Origin: Ceratotherium simum simum
Lineage: Eukaryota; Chordata; Mammalia; Perissodactyla; Rhinocerotidae
Assembly: GCF_000283155.1 (NCBI RefSeq)
Contig: NW_004454177.1
Location: 29,610,790 to 29,674,789 of the forward strand
Length of the DNA: 64,000 nucleotides
Direction of reading: 5' to 3'
Of this stretch, positions 45,557 to 57,405 are shown piece after piece. The notes under the pieces were generated by a model that was not told the DNA's origin, ran no database searches, and saw only the letters and a list, made by a program, of their open reading frames with translations. Each line of letters starts with the position of its first letter. Position 1 is the first letter of the stretch. Both the position numbers and the translations under genes were made by a program.

Positions 45557-48500
45557 TTGTAGGAGGCAGACCCTACAATGACATTTTGAAGCTGGATGGT
45601 AATTAGGAAAAGGACTTATTAAAGTATTTAAAGATGGTGAACTTGAATGGAACAATGATGAAAGAAAATGCACCTGCATGTGTAATATCTTAAGCGATTG
45701 AGAAATACTGAAAAGTAGTAATTATAAGGACCATGGAATCATATAGCTGTTGCTGGGGCAATTGATACATTAGAGAAAGACAACAAAAGGTTGAGAGTAA
45801 TTAGTCATTAACTTAAAACTCTTGGTCTTCCTTGGCAGGAGAGCTTCCTTGGCAACAAATAAAGATATTTTTATCTCGGTTAGCTAAAGGACAAAAAAGC
45901 TTCAGATCAGGCCCAGGAGTTTTTCATAGCAGTACAAAAGTGACAGGAGAAGTTGAATTCTTAACCTCCAAAAATTAGATACAGCTAAGGTCAGAGACTT
46001 GATTGGGAAGTAATCAAGGAACTCTGAGACTTTGGGTCGGGATATCTGGATGAATACACTAAAAAATAGCAAGTCCCCAGATTCTCTTGAACTCTCTGAG
46101 ACTGTCAAAATCTCTCACTTCTTGTTGCTTAAGGATGATTAATCCCAGTGATATTCTGGTAAATGTTTAACAACCATCTGAGAAGAAAGTCAAACAAAAA
46201 AATGAGCAAAGCCCTGATTGGTAGCATTTGCTGATTTGCATGATGTAAATACTCCCGCTATGATCGATTTCAAGCTACCCGCAATTTAACAATTGGCTCA
46301 CAAAATTCTTGGAATGTTTAACAACTATATTTCATGAGCTGGAGCAAGCCAGCTCCAGTACATCACAGGGTCACATTATGCAACCCACCCATGATCTCTT
46401 CTCCTGGCCACCAGAAAAAAACTAGACCACAACACCAAGTTAAATCATAATATAACCTGGCTGGGGAACTGCTTGGCTAAGAGAGGAAAGGGACTTTATC
46501 CTGAAGGAGCTACTTGATTTTGGCGATATGTGAAGTCAAGCACAGAGACTGACCCTAGATGGGATTGACTGAATATGCACTGACTAAGGGACTAGATTTA
46601 GGTGTCAGAACACAGGGAGATGGACCAGAACATAAAGTTGGGTAATGGAGAGTGTACTGATACGGGAGCACTCTCCAGTGATACATAGTTGAATGTTCTG
46701 GAAAGGACCTCAAAAGATGATGCTCACACATTACTGGCATGGTCTCAGAAGTTTGGAGAAAGCAAAGACCCATACAAAGTGAAAAAGAAACTCCAGAGCT
46801 GCCATGGCAGACAGGGGAAGAAATGATCAAAAGAATCAGAGAGATGGGCATACTGTACATATCATACTACATGTAGCAAATGATTATGGTCTATGGGAAG
46901 ATCCAGAAGACAATCTATTTACAAAAGTGATAAGAATGCACTGGTGAGAGGGGCATGAGGAACTGATTGGTGACTCTTCTCTGGAGGCCAGGGCTAATGG
47001 CAGGAGACTCTGTTACAAGAGTAGGCTCTCTGATAGCAATAAGGATCAAATAGGATTTCAAAATAATAGAAGCCAGGTGGTGGTGCTTAACTGACAGAAG
47101 CACAGTTAATACAATTATTGAAATAAATGGCAAGGACAGCTTGGTAGCCAGGATGTCATACCCACAGAAAACTGTGGAAATGCATTACAGAGAGTATGGT
47201 AAGTGCAACAGAGGCCTTCATAAGACATGCAATCTGGGGCTGGGGGCTGGGGTAGTGTTGACAAATACTAAGACGATTCAGAGGCCTGACATGTTTCAGA
47301 GGTCCAGTGTTTCAGAGGTCCAGTGATCTGGGACTTTATAGAAAATCATTTTCAAAATAAAGCACAACGCCTAGTAGACCTCTTCACCTTCAGGAGACAC
47401 CATATTCTACCCTTTGGAATCTTGCCCAAACCAATTTACTAAGATTGAAAGACTGCCTGGCTTGAGTGTGAATAGGGCTGTGAAGCATATCCAGAGTGTG
47501 ACACAGTCTGCCTCATGGGCCATATGACTTGGCCTCCCATATAGTATTAAATATATTCGTTATGGGGAAAAACATCTTGTAGAATTTATGGCAAGTACCA
47601 ATAGAAGAATCACCACGTAAACTTGTAGGATTCTGGAGCAGAACAATGCAATCTGCAATAGATCATTTTACACCACACAGAAAATAGCTTGTAGCATTGA
47701 CTGGGCCCTGATAGAGATGGAGTGCCTGGCCATTAGACATCTAGAAGCCATGCAGCCAGACTGCCCATAAGGAGATGGATTCTGTCATACCCACTAAATT
47801 GTGAGTTTGAGCAAGCCCACAAATATCCTTCATAAGATGGAAGTGTACCTATGGGATGAACGTCAAACATAGACAGAGAACACAAACAAATTGCATAACT
47901 AGGTACTTGAACTCCCATGTTTTCCACCACAGTTGCATCTGTGCCTTTCCTGCAATTCACACATATGGCCTGTTGGGAGGAATAGAAGAGGAAAAAAAAC
48001 TAGATGTGGCTCATGGAGAATCAGCTCAATATACAAGTGGAAGCTGAAAAAAGATTGTGGCTGCACTTCAGCCTTATTCACGGATGGCTTTGAAAGACAG
48101 GGATTAGGGAATATCTTCCTGATACGCAAATCAGCAAACCTGATCATCAAAATTGTGTGGAAAAAGAAACTCTAAGGTAAGAATATATGAAAACTCATGG
48201 ACAGTGTGCAATGTCTTGACTAGTTACTGAAGGGCTTAGAAGGAGAAAAAGTAGGAGGTTGAAGACAAAAAGGTTTGGAGAAGATGCATATTGACTGGAC
48301 TATGGGAGTGGGCACGAAGCATGAGAGCATCTACCATGGAAAAGGCATTAAATAGCCACATAATCTAAATGTCTCAACCAGTTGACATTAGCCAACCTCT
48401 GACATCTGCCACTCTAGTGCTGGCGCACTAGGCTTGTGAACAGAGTAGCCACCATGTCAAGAAAGGAGGTTATACATAGGCCCACTAGGATGTGCTTCCA

Positions 48501-49340
48501 CTGACCTAGATTTCTCTTGCTACTCTGCTGCTGAACATCCAAACTTTCAATAAAAAGTAAGAACACTAAACCCTTGAAATGGCCCCATTCATTAAGGAAA
48601 CCAACTAGCTATGCTGTGGGAAGTTGGTTAAATTAGATCATTTCACCCTGAAGTGTCAACAGTTTATCTTGACTATATGCAGCGCAGGTTTGTGTCTGCC
48701 TTTCCAGCCCTCCAAACTTCAGTCAGCACCACTCTCAGACAACTTAAAAATGTTTAATTCACAAGCATATGATACCAAGTAACCTCATATCAGACCAAAG
48801 GAGCCACGTTACAGCAAAAGAGATGTGGCAGTGGGTACATGACCAGGTATCCACTGGTTCTATCTGCACATACTCCACCACCCAAAAGCTGCCAACCTGA
48901 TAGAGCAATAGGATGATCATTGACAGGTACACGTGAGGTGCTGTCTTGGAGATGGTGCCTGAGAGGATGGGAAGCCATCTCCCGGGGTGTACAATACATC
49001 CTAAATCAACAATTATTGGATGGTGCTATATCCCCAATATGTAGAATCTATGTTCAGGGAATAAACAGATAGGGGTAGGAATAGTCCTGCTTGTCACCGC
49101 TCCCAGTGACTCACTTGGGAAATCTATGCTTCACTCCTCCACAATTCTAGGCTCCATGCCCAGGATAAAAATAATTTGGGGACAAAACAAGAGTCTCGTT
49201 AAACTATAATCTATGGAACTCACACAGTCACTTCAGGTTCTTTATGCAAAGAGACCTATAGGGAAGGAAATGATAGGAGTTACCATTCTGGCGCTGGAAA
49301 ATAACTCTATCATAAGGAGATAGAACTGGTATTATGAATG
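45557..49340 (+). mobile_element. ERVL internal region (gag-pol remnant), sense, broken
   Basis: Decayed internal sequence of an ERVL-type endogenous retrovirus. The 3' part, 48420-49140, keeps the order of the pol integrase region: a stretch ending in 'gttatacataggcccactag', then 'gatttctcttgctactctgc', 'gtcaacagtttatcttgac' and 'gagatgtggcagtgggtac', and finally 'aaagctgccaacctgatag'. Central parts (about 47120-47700) resemble gag/pro-pol lead sequence. Every frame is interrupted by stops and indels, and no env is expected in this group or seen. A 16-bp tandem duplication lies at 47292-47323. It cannot make protein. The left portion 45560-46900 is assigned mostly by position. Confidence 0.7.
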
Positions 49341-49358
49341 GATGTTGTAGTCTGTCAC

Positions 49359-49767
49359 TGTATCAGATAGTGTTCAACCAAAGAAATAGGATCATTAGGA
49401 GAAATATATTAAGAGATTTGTTGCAAGGAATTGCCTTCCATGATTGTAGGGGCTGGCTAGGAAAGAGCCAAATCTGTAGGGCAGGCAGTCAGGAAGGACA
49501 GGCTGAAAATCTTGGACATGGGTTGAAGCTGCTGTCCACAGGCGGAATTTCTTCTTCTTCAAGGAAGCCTCTGCTCTGTTTTTAAGACCTTTTAAGTGAT
49601 TGAATCAGATCCACCCAGAATATTAAGGATAGTCTTCCTTACTTAAAGTCAACTGATTGTGAACTATAATCACATCTGCAAAATACCCTCATGGCAACAT
49701 CTATAGTGATATTTGAATAAATAGCTGAGGACTTTAGCCAAGTCCACACATCAAAAAGGCCATCACA
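49359..49767 (-). mobile_element. MLT2B-like solo LTR, antisense, 5-bp TSD
   Basis: On the minus strand it starts 'tgtgatggcc' and contains 'gtcaacagcagcttcaac'-type U3, 'cacaatcagttgactttaag', 'gaagaagaagaaattccgcc' and 'ggcaattccttgcaaca', ending 'ctgatacag'-like. Its limits are TG...CA, and flanks 'gtcac' (49354-49358) and 'gccac' (49768-49772) form a 5-bp TSD with one change, typical of class III retroviruses. It lies in opposite orientation to the ERVL remnant, so it is an independent insertion, not that provirus's 3' LTR. Confidence 0.85.
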
Positions 49768-49772
49768 GCCAC

Positions 49773-51880
49773 CCTTATTCTATTCAGACTTGAAGAAAGG
49801 ATTTTGGCTATGAGGGTTCAAAGCTGTGGCCAGGAATTGCCCTTAGCCAAAGGAAGCTGCTTTGTCTAAGGCTGTGTTTCTTTTCTGGGGCTAAATTTCA
49901 TCCAATGATTAGTCCTTGTGGGGACACACAGTTTTGAAAATCACTGTGTGCAAAAATTTTGAGGAAATCCTCTGAGGAACAATATCACTGAGAGACAAAG
50001 GAAGGAGGATTAGGAAGAGGGAGAGGTTGAACTGCCCTGCGGTGGCAACAGTGACATTAGTCCTTGAGTCAGGCTAAGTAGCAGAGCATACGGAATGTGC
50101 TGATTATAAGGAGTTATTGGGAAAAAAAAATCATTCAGCAAATGCTCTTATTTTGATGAAAATTGCAAGCCTATCCACAAAGAAATCCTCATGGGTTTAT
50201 AAATTTGCTCACCGTTCTTAGAATCTGGGACAGTAGATTCTTATAAATAAATAACTGGCTGAACGTTAGGTAAGGACCGTGATGTTTTAAATGAAATCAG
50301 ATAATATTCACTTTCTAAAAACTATTTTAAGACTTTCATAATTCCCATTTTGAACTTGAGAGCAAGCCATAGGGTTACTATTCATGGAATACATACCAAG
50401 TGAGGCAAACAGGCCATAGAGGAAGAGTCCCAACTGAATGGTTTCCTCAGCAACAATCTTAACTATATAAGCAATGTTTCCCCTCCCCTCCTGGTTTTCT
50501 TTGACAAAAAATAAGAGTCAGCTTGCATATTTATACATGGAAGTTAACAGAAACTAATCTGGGCTTGATTCATTATGACGGACAGTGGGTGATATAAATG
50601 TCAGGAAAGATTCTGTATTCATGCAAACTGACAAATCCTTAACTTTGCCTCTGAACTCAGATGTCTCTCAGCTGGCTGGCACAACCCTGCACTGGGATTT
50701 GAATCATATGTGTCCCTCTCCAGTAAGTTCAGAAGAAAAGCTGTCCTATCCTTCATGAATAAAGATAAGAACTTCCATACAATTTCCTTTCTCTAATGCA
50801 ATTCGTTAGTCCATCCTAAACAGAGTAGCCACCTGTTGTGTTCTTAGAAAACTATTGACCCATTCCATGAATTATATATGCATTCTTTCTGCATATGGCC
50901 GTGTCTTTTAGGTTCCATAATGCAGTGCCATATTTCTCTAACTCAAATCATGAAAAGGAACAGAGAGGAAATCTTGATTTAAAAACCATTACTAGGAACC
51001 ATTTAATTCATTTTGAATGGTTTGCATGGCATAGGATTTTTCTCTTGCTGAGCTCTAAATCTTAGCCATCTTCAAAGTCATCAGTGTCTTCAGGCTACAG
51101 TTGTAACATTTTGAGGTCACCATTCCATAACAGTAGGATAAGTAAGTAAGTGCTTTCCTGGCAAAATACATGAAGAAGAAATGATTCACTATTGTCAAGA
51201 AGAGCTATAGAATATCAAGAAACAAGGTGCTCTTCTATTTATTTTGAATAGTGCTTAGGTGATTTTCAGGAAACCAATATTAACTTTCATAAAATACCCA
51301 TAAGACTTGTCAGAGAAACAATACTATTAAAATTGCTTTAACTGTGAAGAGCTCTTAGGAAAGAAAAAGAAAATTATAGGCCAATAATTAATATTACATG
51401 GGGAAGTTTCAGGGAACTATAAAGTAGATTTTATAGAGCTTGGGGAATAGCTTCCACCATGACAATTGCCATCAAGAATTTTATGACAATATGGAACCAA
51501 GTTATATACTCCTCAAGAGCAGAGACCTTGAAAAGTCTCCTAAGTGCTTCTCAAACTGCACACGCTGAGCTGGGTATCCCATTGTTCTCACATCAGTCAC
51601 CATAAAGCTATGTTTGGTCATTCCCAGGTGATATATCTCCCTACGGTTTTGGTTACGTTCAATGTGAGCAAGATTTGACCAAAGACTAGCATTCCTTCAC
51701 CTTTAAGCAATTGCCCTATAAAGAGAGACTCTTCTCAGGAAACTTTAGCCACCTCCTTTTTAACCTCAGCTCAAGGGTATAACTCTCCTCTGACATTCAC
51801 AAATCATAGTTCACAAAAATCTCCTTTTACATATAAACCAAAACTAATGTGCAGACCCTTTCCCTGTAATGCACAACACA
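49773..51880. other. Unassigned; possibly part of the ERVL tail at the left
   Basis: The first few hundred bases may continue the ERVL remnant interrupted by the MLT2B LTR, but I cannot show it. The rest has no family I recognise. Confidence 0.35.
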
Positions 51881-52380
51881 TGAGACAATTCTATCCACCT
51901 CCTCCAGTGTAGCCTGGGATTCATGTGCAGCCCCTGCGTAAAATAGCATTTTGTTTTGTTTAATGCCGTCTTGATTCAGTTTTGAAGCCCTGGTTAGAGG
52001 CTGATCAGTCCTCTTCTTGAGGACCTAATTAAGCCCATACTCCAACACCTCTCTGCTCATACTCCAGATCACTATATACCAATCCTAATCTTCCCAAGAC
52101 ACCAGACAACTAGGAGAGCCCCTATGCCCAGGAGCCAGAGAAATTAGTCAAATTAGCCAGTCTGCAAGGGAAAAACCTACCTAACCCCACTCCACTTGCC
52201 ATAAATAAGCTGCCCCTACAATTTCAGCTTGCTGTTATCCTGTCCCTGGGTGGAACCTATTGTGTGTGTGGTCCTGGTTGGTAGCCTTCTCTCCTTTGGT
52301 GCTGTAAGTAAGTAGCCATCAAAGGAATCTTTAAATCTTATAAAACAGCTTGCCATCAGCATCATAACCCAAGATTCAAA
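51881..52380 (+). mobile_element. Possible class I LTR, sense (weak)
   Basis: GC-richer block with 'ccataaataagctgcccc' (a TATA-like site) and a U5-like segment 'ctctcctttggtgctgtaag'. Borders and TSD not found, family not named. Confidence 0.35.
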
Positions 52381-52824
52381 GGCAGCCCTTCCCCTGCCCA
52401 TAATCCACAGACGTCCTCGCCCAGTCCTCTACTTCTAACTTGAAATGCCATTGTGGTGAAGTAAATATGTTTACATTATTTATAACATATTTTCTTCTGT
52501 GTAATTGCTTACTTTCAATATATCGCTGATATCTATTGATCCTATTGATATAGTCATCATCTTCCTGTGGAAACAATATAGTTTTATACATAACTAAAGA
52601 CAGCCTTCTAGGTAAATACTACAAGGTTCTTAACTTTGGTCTCTTTCTGCAAGACTTAACACTTTGTCCTACCTCTCTTTTCCAAAAATTATGACATGGC
52701 ACTGCTTTATCCTAATTCTCTTTCTCTAATTTGTGTTCCTTCATTATATTTTTCTGTTATTTCTTCTTACTTCTAATAGGTAGATATCTGAGAAGTTTTC
52801 CATAAATTGTTTATTGAGTATCAT
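52381..52824. other. Unassigned
   Basis: Nothing clear; a T-rich patch at 52650-52790 might be L2. Confidence 0.35.
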
Positions 52825-53665
52825 TCTCATTCAACAAATATTTACTCAATATTTACTATGTGTCAGACACTTTACTGGGCAGAAGATAGGGCATTGAAAA
52901 AGAGAGCCATAGTTTCTGCTGCTGAACCGTTTGCAGTCTGATGAGGAAATTAGGGATTTGCTATCAATACCTATTGCATTAGCAATACCATCTCTCTCAC
53001 CTCTTAACTTCCTTCCTTATAATTCCTAAACACCCCCATTTTATTCTCTCCTAAATTACATTGTACACATTCATTCGTTCATTCATGCATTTACTCATTC
53101 ATTCCTTCTCTTCATTAAAGGTTTTTATAATCATTTTTTTCATGCTCACAAATAAAGCAGCACTGTTTTTTTGTCTTTTTTTTTTTTAGCCTCTGTGAAC
53201 TTACTGTCTTGCCTATATCTCCTGTGATTTCCTTTTTGTATATCTTTATTCATTCTTCATTTGTTTTTTTCCATCTGAAATTACCTTCCCTCCGTCTTCT
53301 GTCTCCCCATGTCCAAATTCTACAAAACCTCAAAGGTTTAGTATAAAATGCCTTTCCTTGTAACTCATTTGGCCAAATGCTGGACACACATTGGGACTTT
53401 TCTTTTCCTCTTCTGGAAACCAATATTACGGTCTAGGTCATACACAGTATACTGGTTACTTCATTTTTAATTAAGTAGAGTTTTCATTTGTGTGAATGTA
53501 GGTCTGTGGATGTGTACACATCTTTCTTGCATATCTAGCTCTAAAAGCAAGATTTATCTGATTCTTTATTTCCCCTCTGTGAGAGATGTGCTCAGTGACA
53601 GATAGTTGAACATTTTATTTTAAATTTAGTTGGTACTCAGTACATATTTGTTGAGCAAACAGATA
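52825..53665. mobile_element. L2 fragments: antisense 52825-52950, sense about 53240-53665
   Basis: 52825-52950 has 'caacaaatatttactcaat' and 'tactatgtgtcagacactt' in inverted L2 order. The later part ends in 'ggtactcagtacatatttgttg', a sense L2 terminus. An ATTC-type simple repeat lies at 53069-53107 and a T run near 53165. Confidence 0.6.
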
Positions 53666-53929
53666 TATGGCTCTCATTATTTTTTCACTTTATTCTGAAT
53701 CAGATTGAATTTGCAAATAAGAATTGGCTCCCATCAATCTTTATAGCTATGTTTCATACAAAGATAATTTGTCACGTGACCAATATTGGTCTCCTATGTA
53801 TGTTGCACTTATTTTGTTGTACATCTTACGTTACAGAAATCGGATAAAGTAAATTAATATTTTAACTTGTTTTGCAACTTTTATGCTCCTCTTCCCATTT
53901 CCCCAAAAACATTTCCAAAGATGCCAATC

Positions 53930-54420
53930 TCCATCTGAAATTGTAAAATTAAATTGTAAAATTATGGTGTATCTATCCAGTGGAATATTTTGTATCTATT
54001 AAAAGTGATGGTTAGTGCTGGCCTCATGGCCTAGTGGTTAAGTTCAGCACACTCTGCTTCGACAGCCAGGGTTTGGTTCCTGGGCACAGACTTACACCAC
54101 ATGCCTGTGATGATGCTTTGGCTGCGACCCACGTGCAGAATGAAGGAAGACTGGCAACAGATGTTAGCTCACGGTGAATCTTTCTCAGCAAAAAAAGAGA
54201 AAGTGATCATTAGTAAGCTTGTGTATCGTAAACCCATGACACATGTTTATGGTATCATAATCAAGATGTATGTACAAATTTCATAGTGTGCTGTATTACA
54301 ACTATGTAAAGAAAATGTCTGAGAAAATGGTGGATTTATGTGTAGTTTTTTATATCCTTTCTTATGTTACAATATTTATGATGGGATATTACTTTTATAT
54401 GTAGGAAAATAAATGTTAAA
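53930..54420 (+). mobile_element. LINE 3'-end-like repeat, split by an ERE
   Basis: 'tatggtgtatctatccagtggaata' and the A-rich 'ggaaaataaatgttaaag' end suggest the 3' end of a non-LTR element, continuing after the SINE at about 54200. Subfamily uncertain. Confidence 0.35.
54016..54199 (+). mobile_element. ERE-type SINE (older variant), sense
   Basis: Head 'catggcctagtggttaag', B-box-like 'ggtttggttcctgg', 3' block 'gatgttagctcacggtg'. Only one 3' block is kept. Flanks 'aaagtgatggttag' (54002-54015) and 'aaagtgatcattag' (54200-54213) match at 12 of 14 positions. Confidence 0.88.
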
Positions 54421-54829
54421 GTAATAGCGATGCCTTCTCACTGTGAAAATAGGTCAATTTTACTTTTCAAAACCCCAAACCTTTTCCCAGAGTGGTAAAC
54501 TCATGTTTCAAAAAAAGAATAAAGCAGTAAGTAAAGTATTGGGACAGAGATTTATTATTAGAACCTTGAAAATGAGTGGGGATTTAAAATTTTCAAAGTT
54601 CCCCTATTTTGACCCTCACAACAACATTCCCAGGTAAACAAGTGTTTATAAAAGTTCTTAGTATACAAATGAGAGAGCAGAGTACTCTGGACAGACCTCT
54701 CAGTTACAGTTAGGAGATTCAGATACTTGCCTTGATTCTGCCGCAAACAAGTTATTTGAGTTTTTGACACCAAACTAATTTTTTTACTTCTTTTGGAGTC
54801 TCATTTTTTCTCTTTTGTAAAACATAGGA
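54421..54829. other. Unassigned
   Basis: No recognised feature. Confidence 0.4.
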
Positions 54830-56475
54830 CAATGGTTCTTAAAATATGGTGTACGGACCCTTCGGGATACCTAAGACCCCTTTAAGGGGTATGTGAGGTC
54901 AAAAGTATTTTTACAATGGTACTGAAATATTATTTTCCTTTTTCACTGTTTTCACATTTGCGCTGATGATACAAAACAATGGTGAGCAAATCTGCTGGTG
55001 CCGTAGCAGAAGTCAAGGCAGTGGCGCCCAACTAGACTAGTACTATTGTATTTATCACGATGCTCTTGATGAAGCAATAAAAATTAATAAAGTTTTAAGT
55101 TTCTTTCCTTAAGTACATAACTTTTTAATTATTCTGTGTGATGAAATGGTAAGTACACATAAAACACTTTCGTTACATACCAAAGTTTGAAGACTGTTCA
55201 GAGGAAAAGCCACCAGGCAACCGTATGATGTGCAAGCTGAAGTAACTGTTTTATTCACAGCACAACGTTTTGGCTTGAAAGAACTGACTTACAAACTATG
55301 GTTATTCAAACTTAGGCTTTTGGCGGATATTGCCTTGAAAATCAACAAAGCGAGACTGCCGCTTCAAGGAAAACCATGGACAGTACTTGTTGTCAGTGAT
55401 AAAATTAAGATTCCAAGCAAAAATTAGAATATTGGAAAAGCTATATCTGCTACTGTGAGCTTGGCGCCTTCTCAATAGTTAGAAACTTTTCTGATGAGAT
55501 AAGTGGTGATATCAATAAATGTGACTTTTAAAATATTGTGTCATAGAATGTGTCAATATTTGGAAGCTCTGCATTATGACACCAAACAATATTTTCTAAA
55601 TGACCAATATGTGATGTTACAAAATAATTTAACATAAAAGAAAAACCAATGGTTTTAAGGAAAAAAAAAAAAAATATCATGCGCATATTGATGTGGTATC
55701 AGACTCCACATTGCAATTATTCTTTAAAAACAACCAATGCTTGAGTTTTGGTGTAGTAGCAAAGGAGAATATCCACAATTATCTCGAAACTCTGTTAAAA
55801 TACTCTTCACATTTCCAACTAGATACTGGAATAAGGCTGACTATTCTTCATATAGTTCAACCAAAACAACATTGCAATAAAATTAATGAAGAAGCAGATG
55901 TGAGAATCTGGCTCTCATATTAAACCAGACATTAGAGATTAACAAAAATAAGAAACAATGCCTCTTTCCTCACCATACTGGAAAATATTTGTCATAAAAA
56001 ATATGCCATTTATATTAACAGGTTTAGCAGGTTAACAGGTTTATGTTAATGGCTATATCAGGAGTTGGCAAACTAAAGCTCATAGACCAAATCCAGCCTG
56101 AGGGCCATGTCTAGCCTTTGTTATTTTTGTAAATAAAGTTTTCTTTAGAATAGAGTCACACACTTCTGTTTACATATTGTCTATGGCCTTCTCCTGTGCT
56201 ACAACAGCAGGATTGAGTAGTTGCAAGAGAGACTTTATGGTCCACAAAGCCAAAAGTTTTTACTATCTGGTCCTTCACAGAAAAAGTGTGCTGATTCCTG
56301 AGTGTATTATTGTTATCTTTAAATAAATTAATACACATTCTTTAAAATTTCTATTTTAATTTCTAAAATGGTAAATATCGAGAGATTTAACCTCACATAA
56401 ATTAAAGTTCTTTAAAGTTATCAATAATTTTTAAGAGCATTAAAAATTGGGTCCCCCAAAACTTAAGAACCACTA
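54830..56475 (+). mobile_element. hAT-type DNA transposon with transposase remnant, nested
   Basis: The ends are inverted: left 'caatggttcttaa' and right 'ttaagaaccacta' (11 of 13 paired), the form of hAT/Charlie elements. Inside, the plus strand near 55295-55370 reads as decayed transposase of the ZBED/Charlie kind (a Leu-Ala-Asp-Ile ... Leu-Gln-Gly-Lys segment), and 55880-55945 resembles another coding block. Nested inside is a smaller element at 56059-56312. Flanking 8-mers do not match well (4 of 8), so the TSD has eroded. Not functional. Confidence 0.7.
56059..56312 (+). mobile_element. Nested non-autonomous hAT-like element
   Basis: Starts 'caggagttggcaaact' and ends '...agtgtgctgattcctg', partly inverted. 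Its middle 'tttgtaaataaagttttc', 'ttgtctatggccttctcc' and 'actatctggtccttcacag' belongs to a well-known high-copy mammalian DNA transposon whose name I do not assert. It interrupts the host hAT element. Confidence 0.75.
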
Positions 56476-56576
56476 CCCTAAGCCAGAATAAATCTTATCT
56501 TTTGAAAATACCATAAGTACTCCATAACCTGCTGTTTCCTTTCCAAAACTATCTCACAGTCCTTAGACCGACTGTA

Positions 56577-56937
56577 GCCAGCCCTGGTGGTCTAATGGTT
56601 AAGATTTGGTGGTCTCACCACTGTGGCCTGGGTTCATTCCCAAGTCAGGGAACCACATCACCCGTCTGTCCGTTGTCACACTGTGGCAGCTGCGTGTTGC
56701 TGTGATGCTTTTGAAAGCTATGCCACTGGGAATTAAAATACCAGCAGGATCACCCATGGTGGACACGTTTCAGCAGAGCTTCCAGACTAGACAGTCTAGG
56801 AAGACGGACCTGGCCACCCACTTCTGAAAAAATTGGCTGTGAAAACCCTATGGATAGCAGCAAAGCATTGTCAAAAAGACCAGACAGGGTTCTGCTCTGC
56901 TGTCGCTAGGAACAGAACCTCCTGTATGGCACTAACT
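56577..56937 (+). mobile_element. Second SINE family: tRNA-Glu-like head with RTE-like tail
   Basis: 56581-56652 is 72 bp long, exactly a tRNA length, and follows tRNA-Glu(CTC) from the acceptor stem ('gccctggtgg') to its paired end ('tcagggaa'), with A box 'tggtctaatgg' (56588-56598), CTC-like anticodon and B box 'ggttcattccc' (56631-56641). About 285 bp of unrelated body follow, and the 3' end 'gtcgctaggaa...ggcactaac' resembles the terminus of RTE/BovB-related elements. Head and 3' blocks differ from the ERE copies in the window. A weak 'gactgt' repeat flanks it. The known family name is not recalled. Confidence 0.8.
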
Positions 56938-56949
56938 GACTGTCCCGTG

Positions 56950-57203
56950 ACAGGGCCCCTGCTCCTCTCTAAGTAACATAACTCTTCTTCCTGGTTCCAG
57001 AGACCCTCTCCTCTTCTTTTCTCTATTAGGATGGTGACAGCCCTGCTATTATTTGCTCTGAGTTCCTGTACTATCCTTGTGGTTCCTCCAAACTCCACCC
57101 ACATCTTTGTTATTAACCCCTTTGATAATAATCTCTTCTTCAATTATCCTAATTTGAATGTACCATATATATTTCCTTTGGGACCCCAACTAACTAAACA
57201 TAT
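56950..57203 (+). mobile_element. LTR-like repeat, sense
   Basis: The block ends near 'gaatgtaccatatatatttcc' and 'gggaccccaactaacta', which resembles the common mammalian LTR end in which a 'gtgtgccatctgtttcctg' block precedes 'ggaccctgactgataca'. Upstream 'aggatggtgacagccctgct' also fits. Family not named; left border approximate. Confidence 0.5.
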
Positions 57204-57224
57204 ATATACATATATATGTATATA

Positions 57225-57405
57225 CACACTCCATATCTTATTTAATACAACCGTGAAATACCTATCTTTTAGTTGTCCTTTTACAGAAATGGAAAATAAG
57301 ACACAAAAAGATTAAATAATTACCTCTAGGACATTGAGTTAGCATGTGAAGCCAGGATTATAATGCAGGCAGGCAATCTCACTACAGAGTTTAGGCCATC
57401 AACCT
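57225..57405 (-). mobile_element. MIR fragment, antisense (TA repeat just left)
   Basis: A TA/CA simple repeat lies at 57196-57230. Then the inverted MIR core 'acagaaatggaaaataagac' and 'gtgaagccaggattataat'. Confidence 0.65.

Noticed and set aside
55230..55427. Short open frame with transposase-like residues
   Set aside because: Real similarity to hAT transposase is likely, but it is a fragment of a dead element, so it is reported within the transposon and not as a gene.
56581..56652. Functional tRNA-Glu gene
   Set aside because: The 72-bp match has several substitutions, including in the B box and T arm, and runs straight into a SINE body without a T-run terminator.
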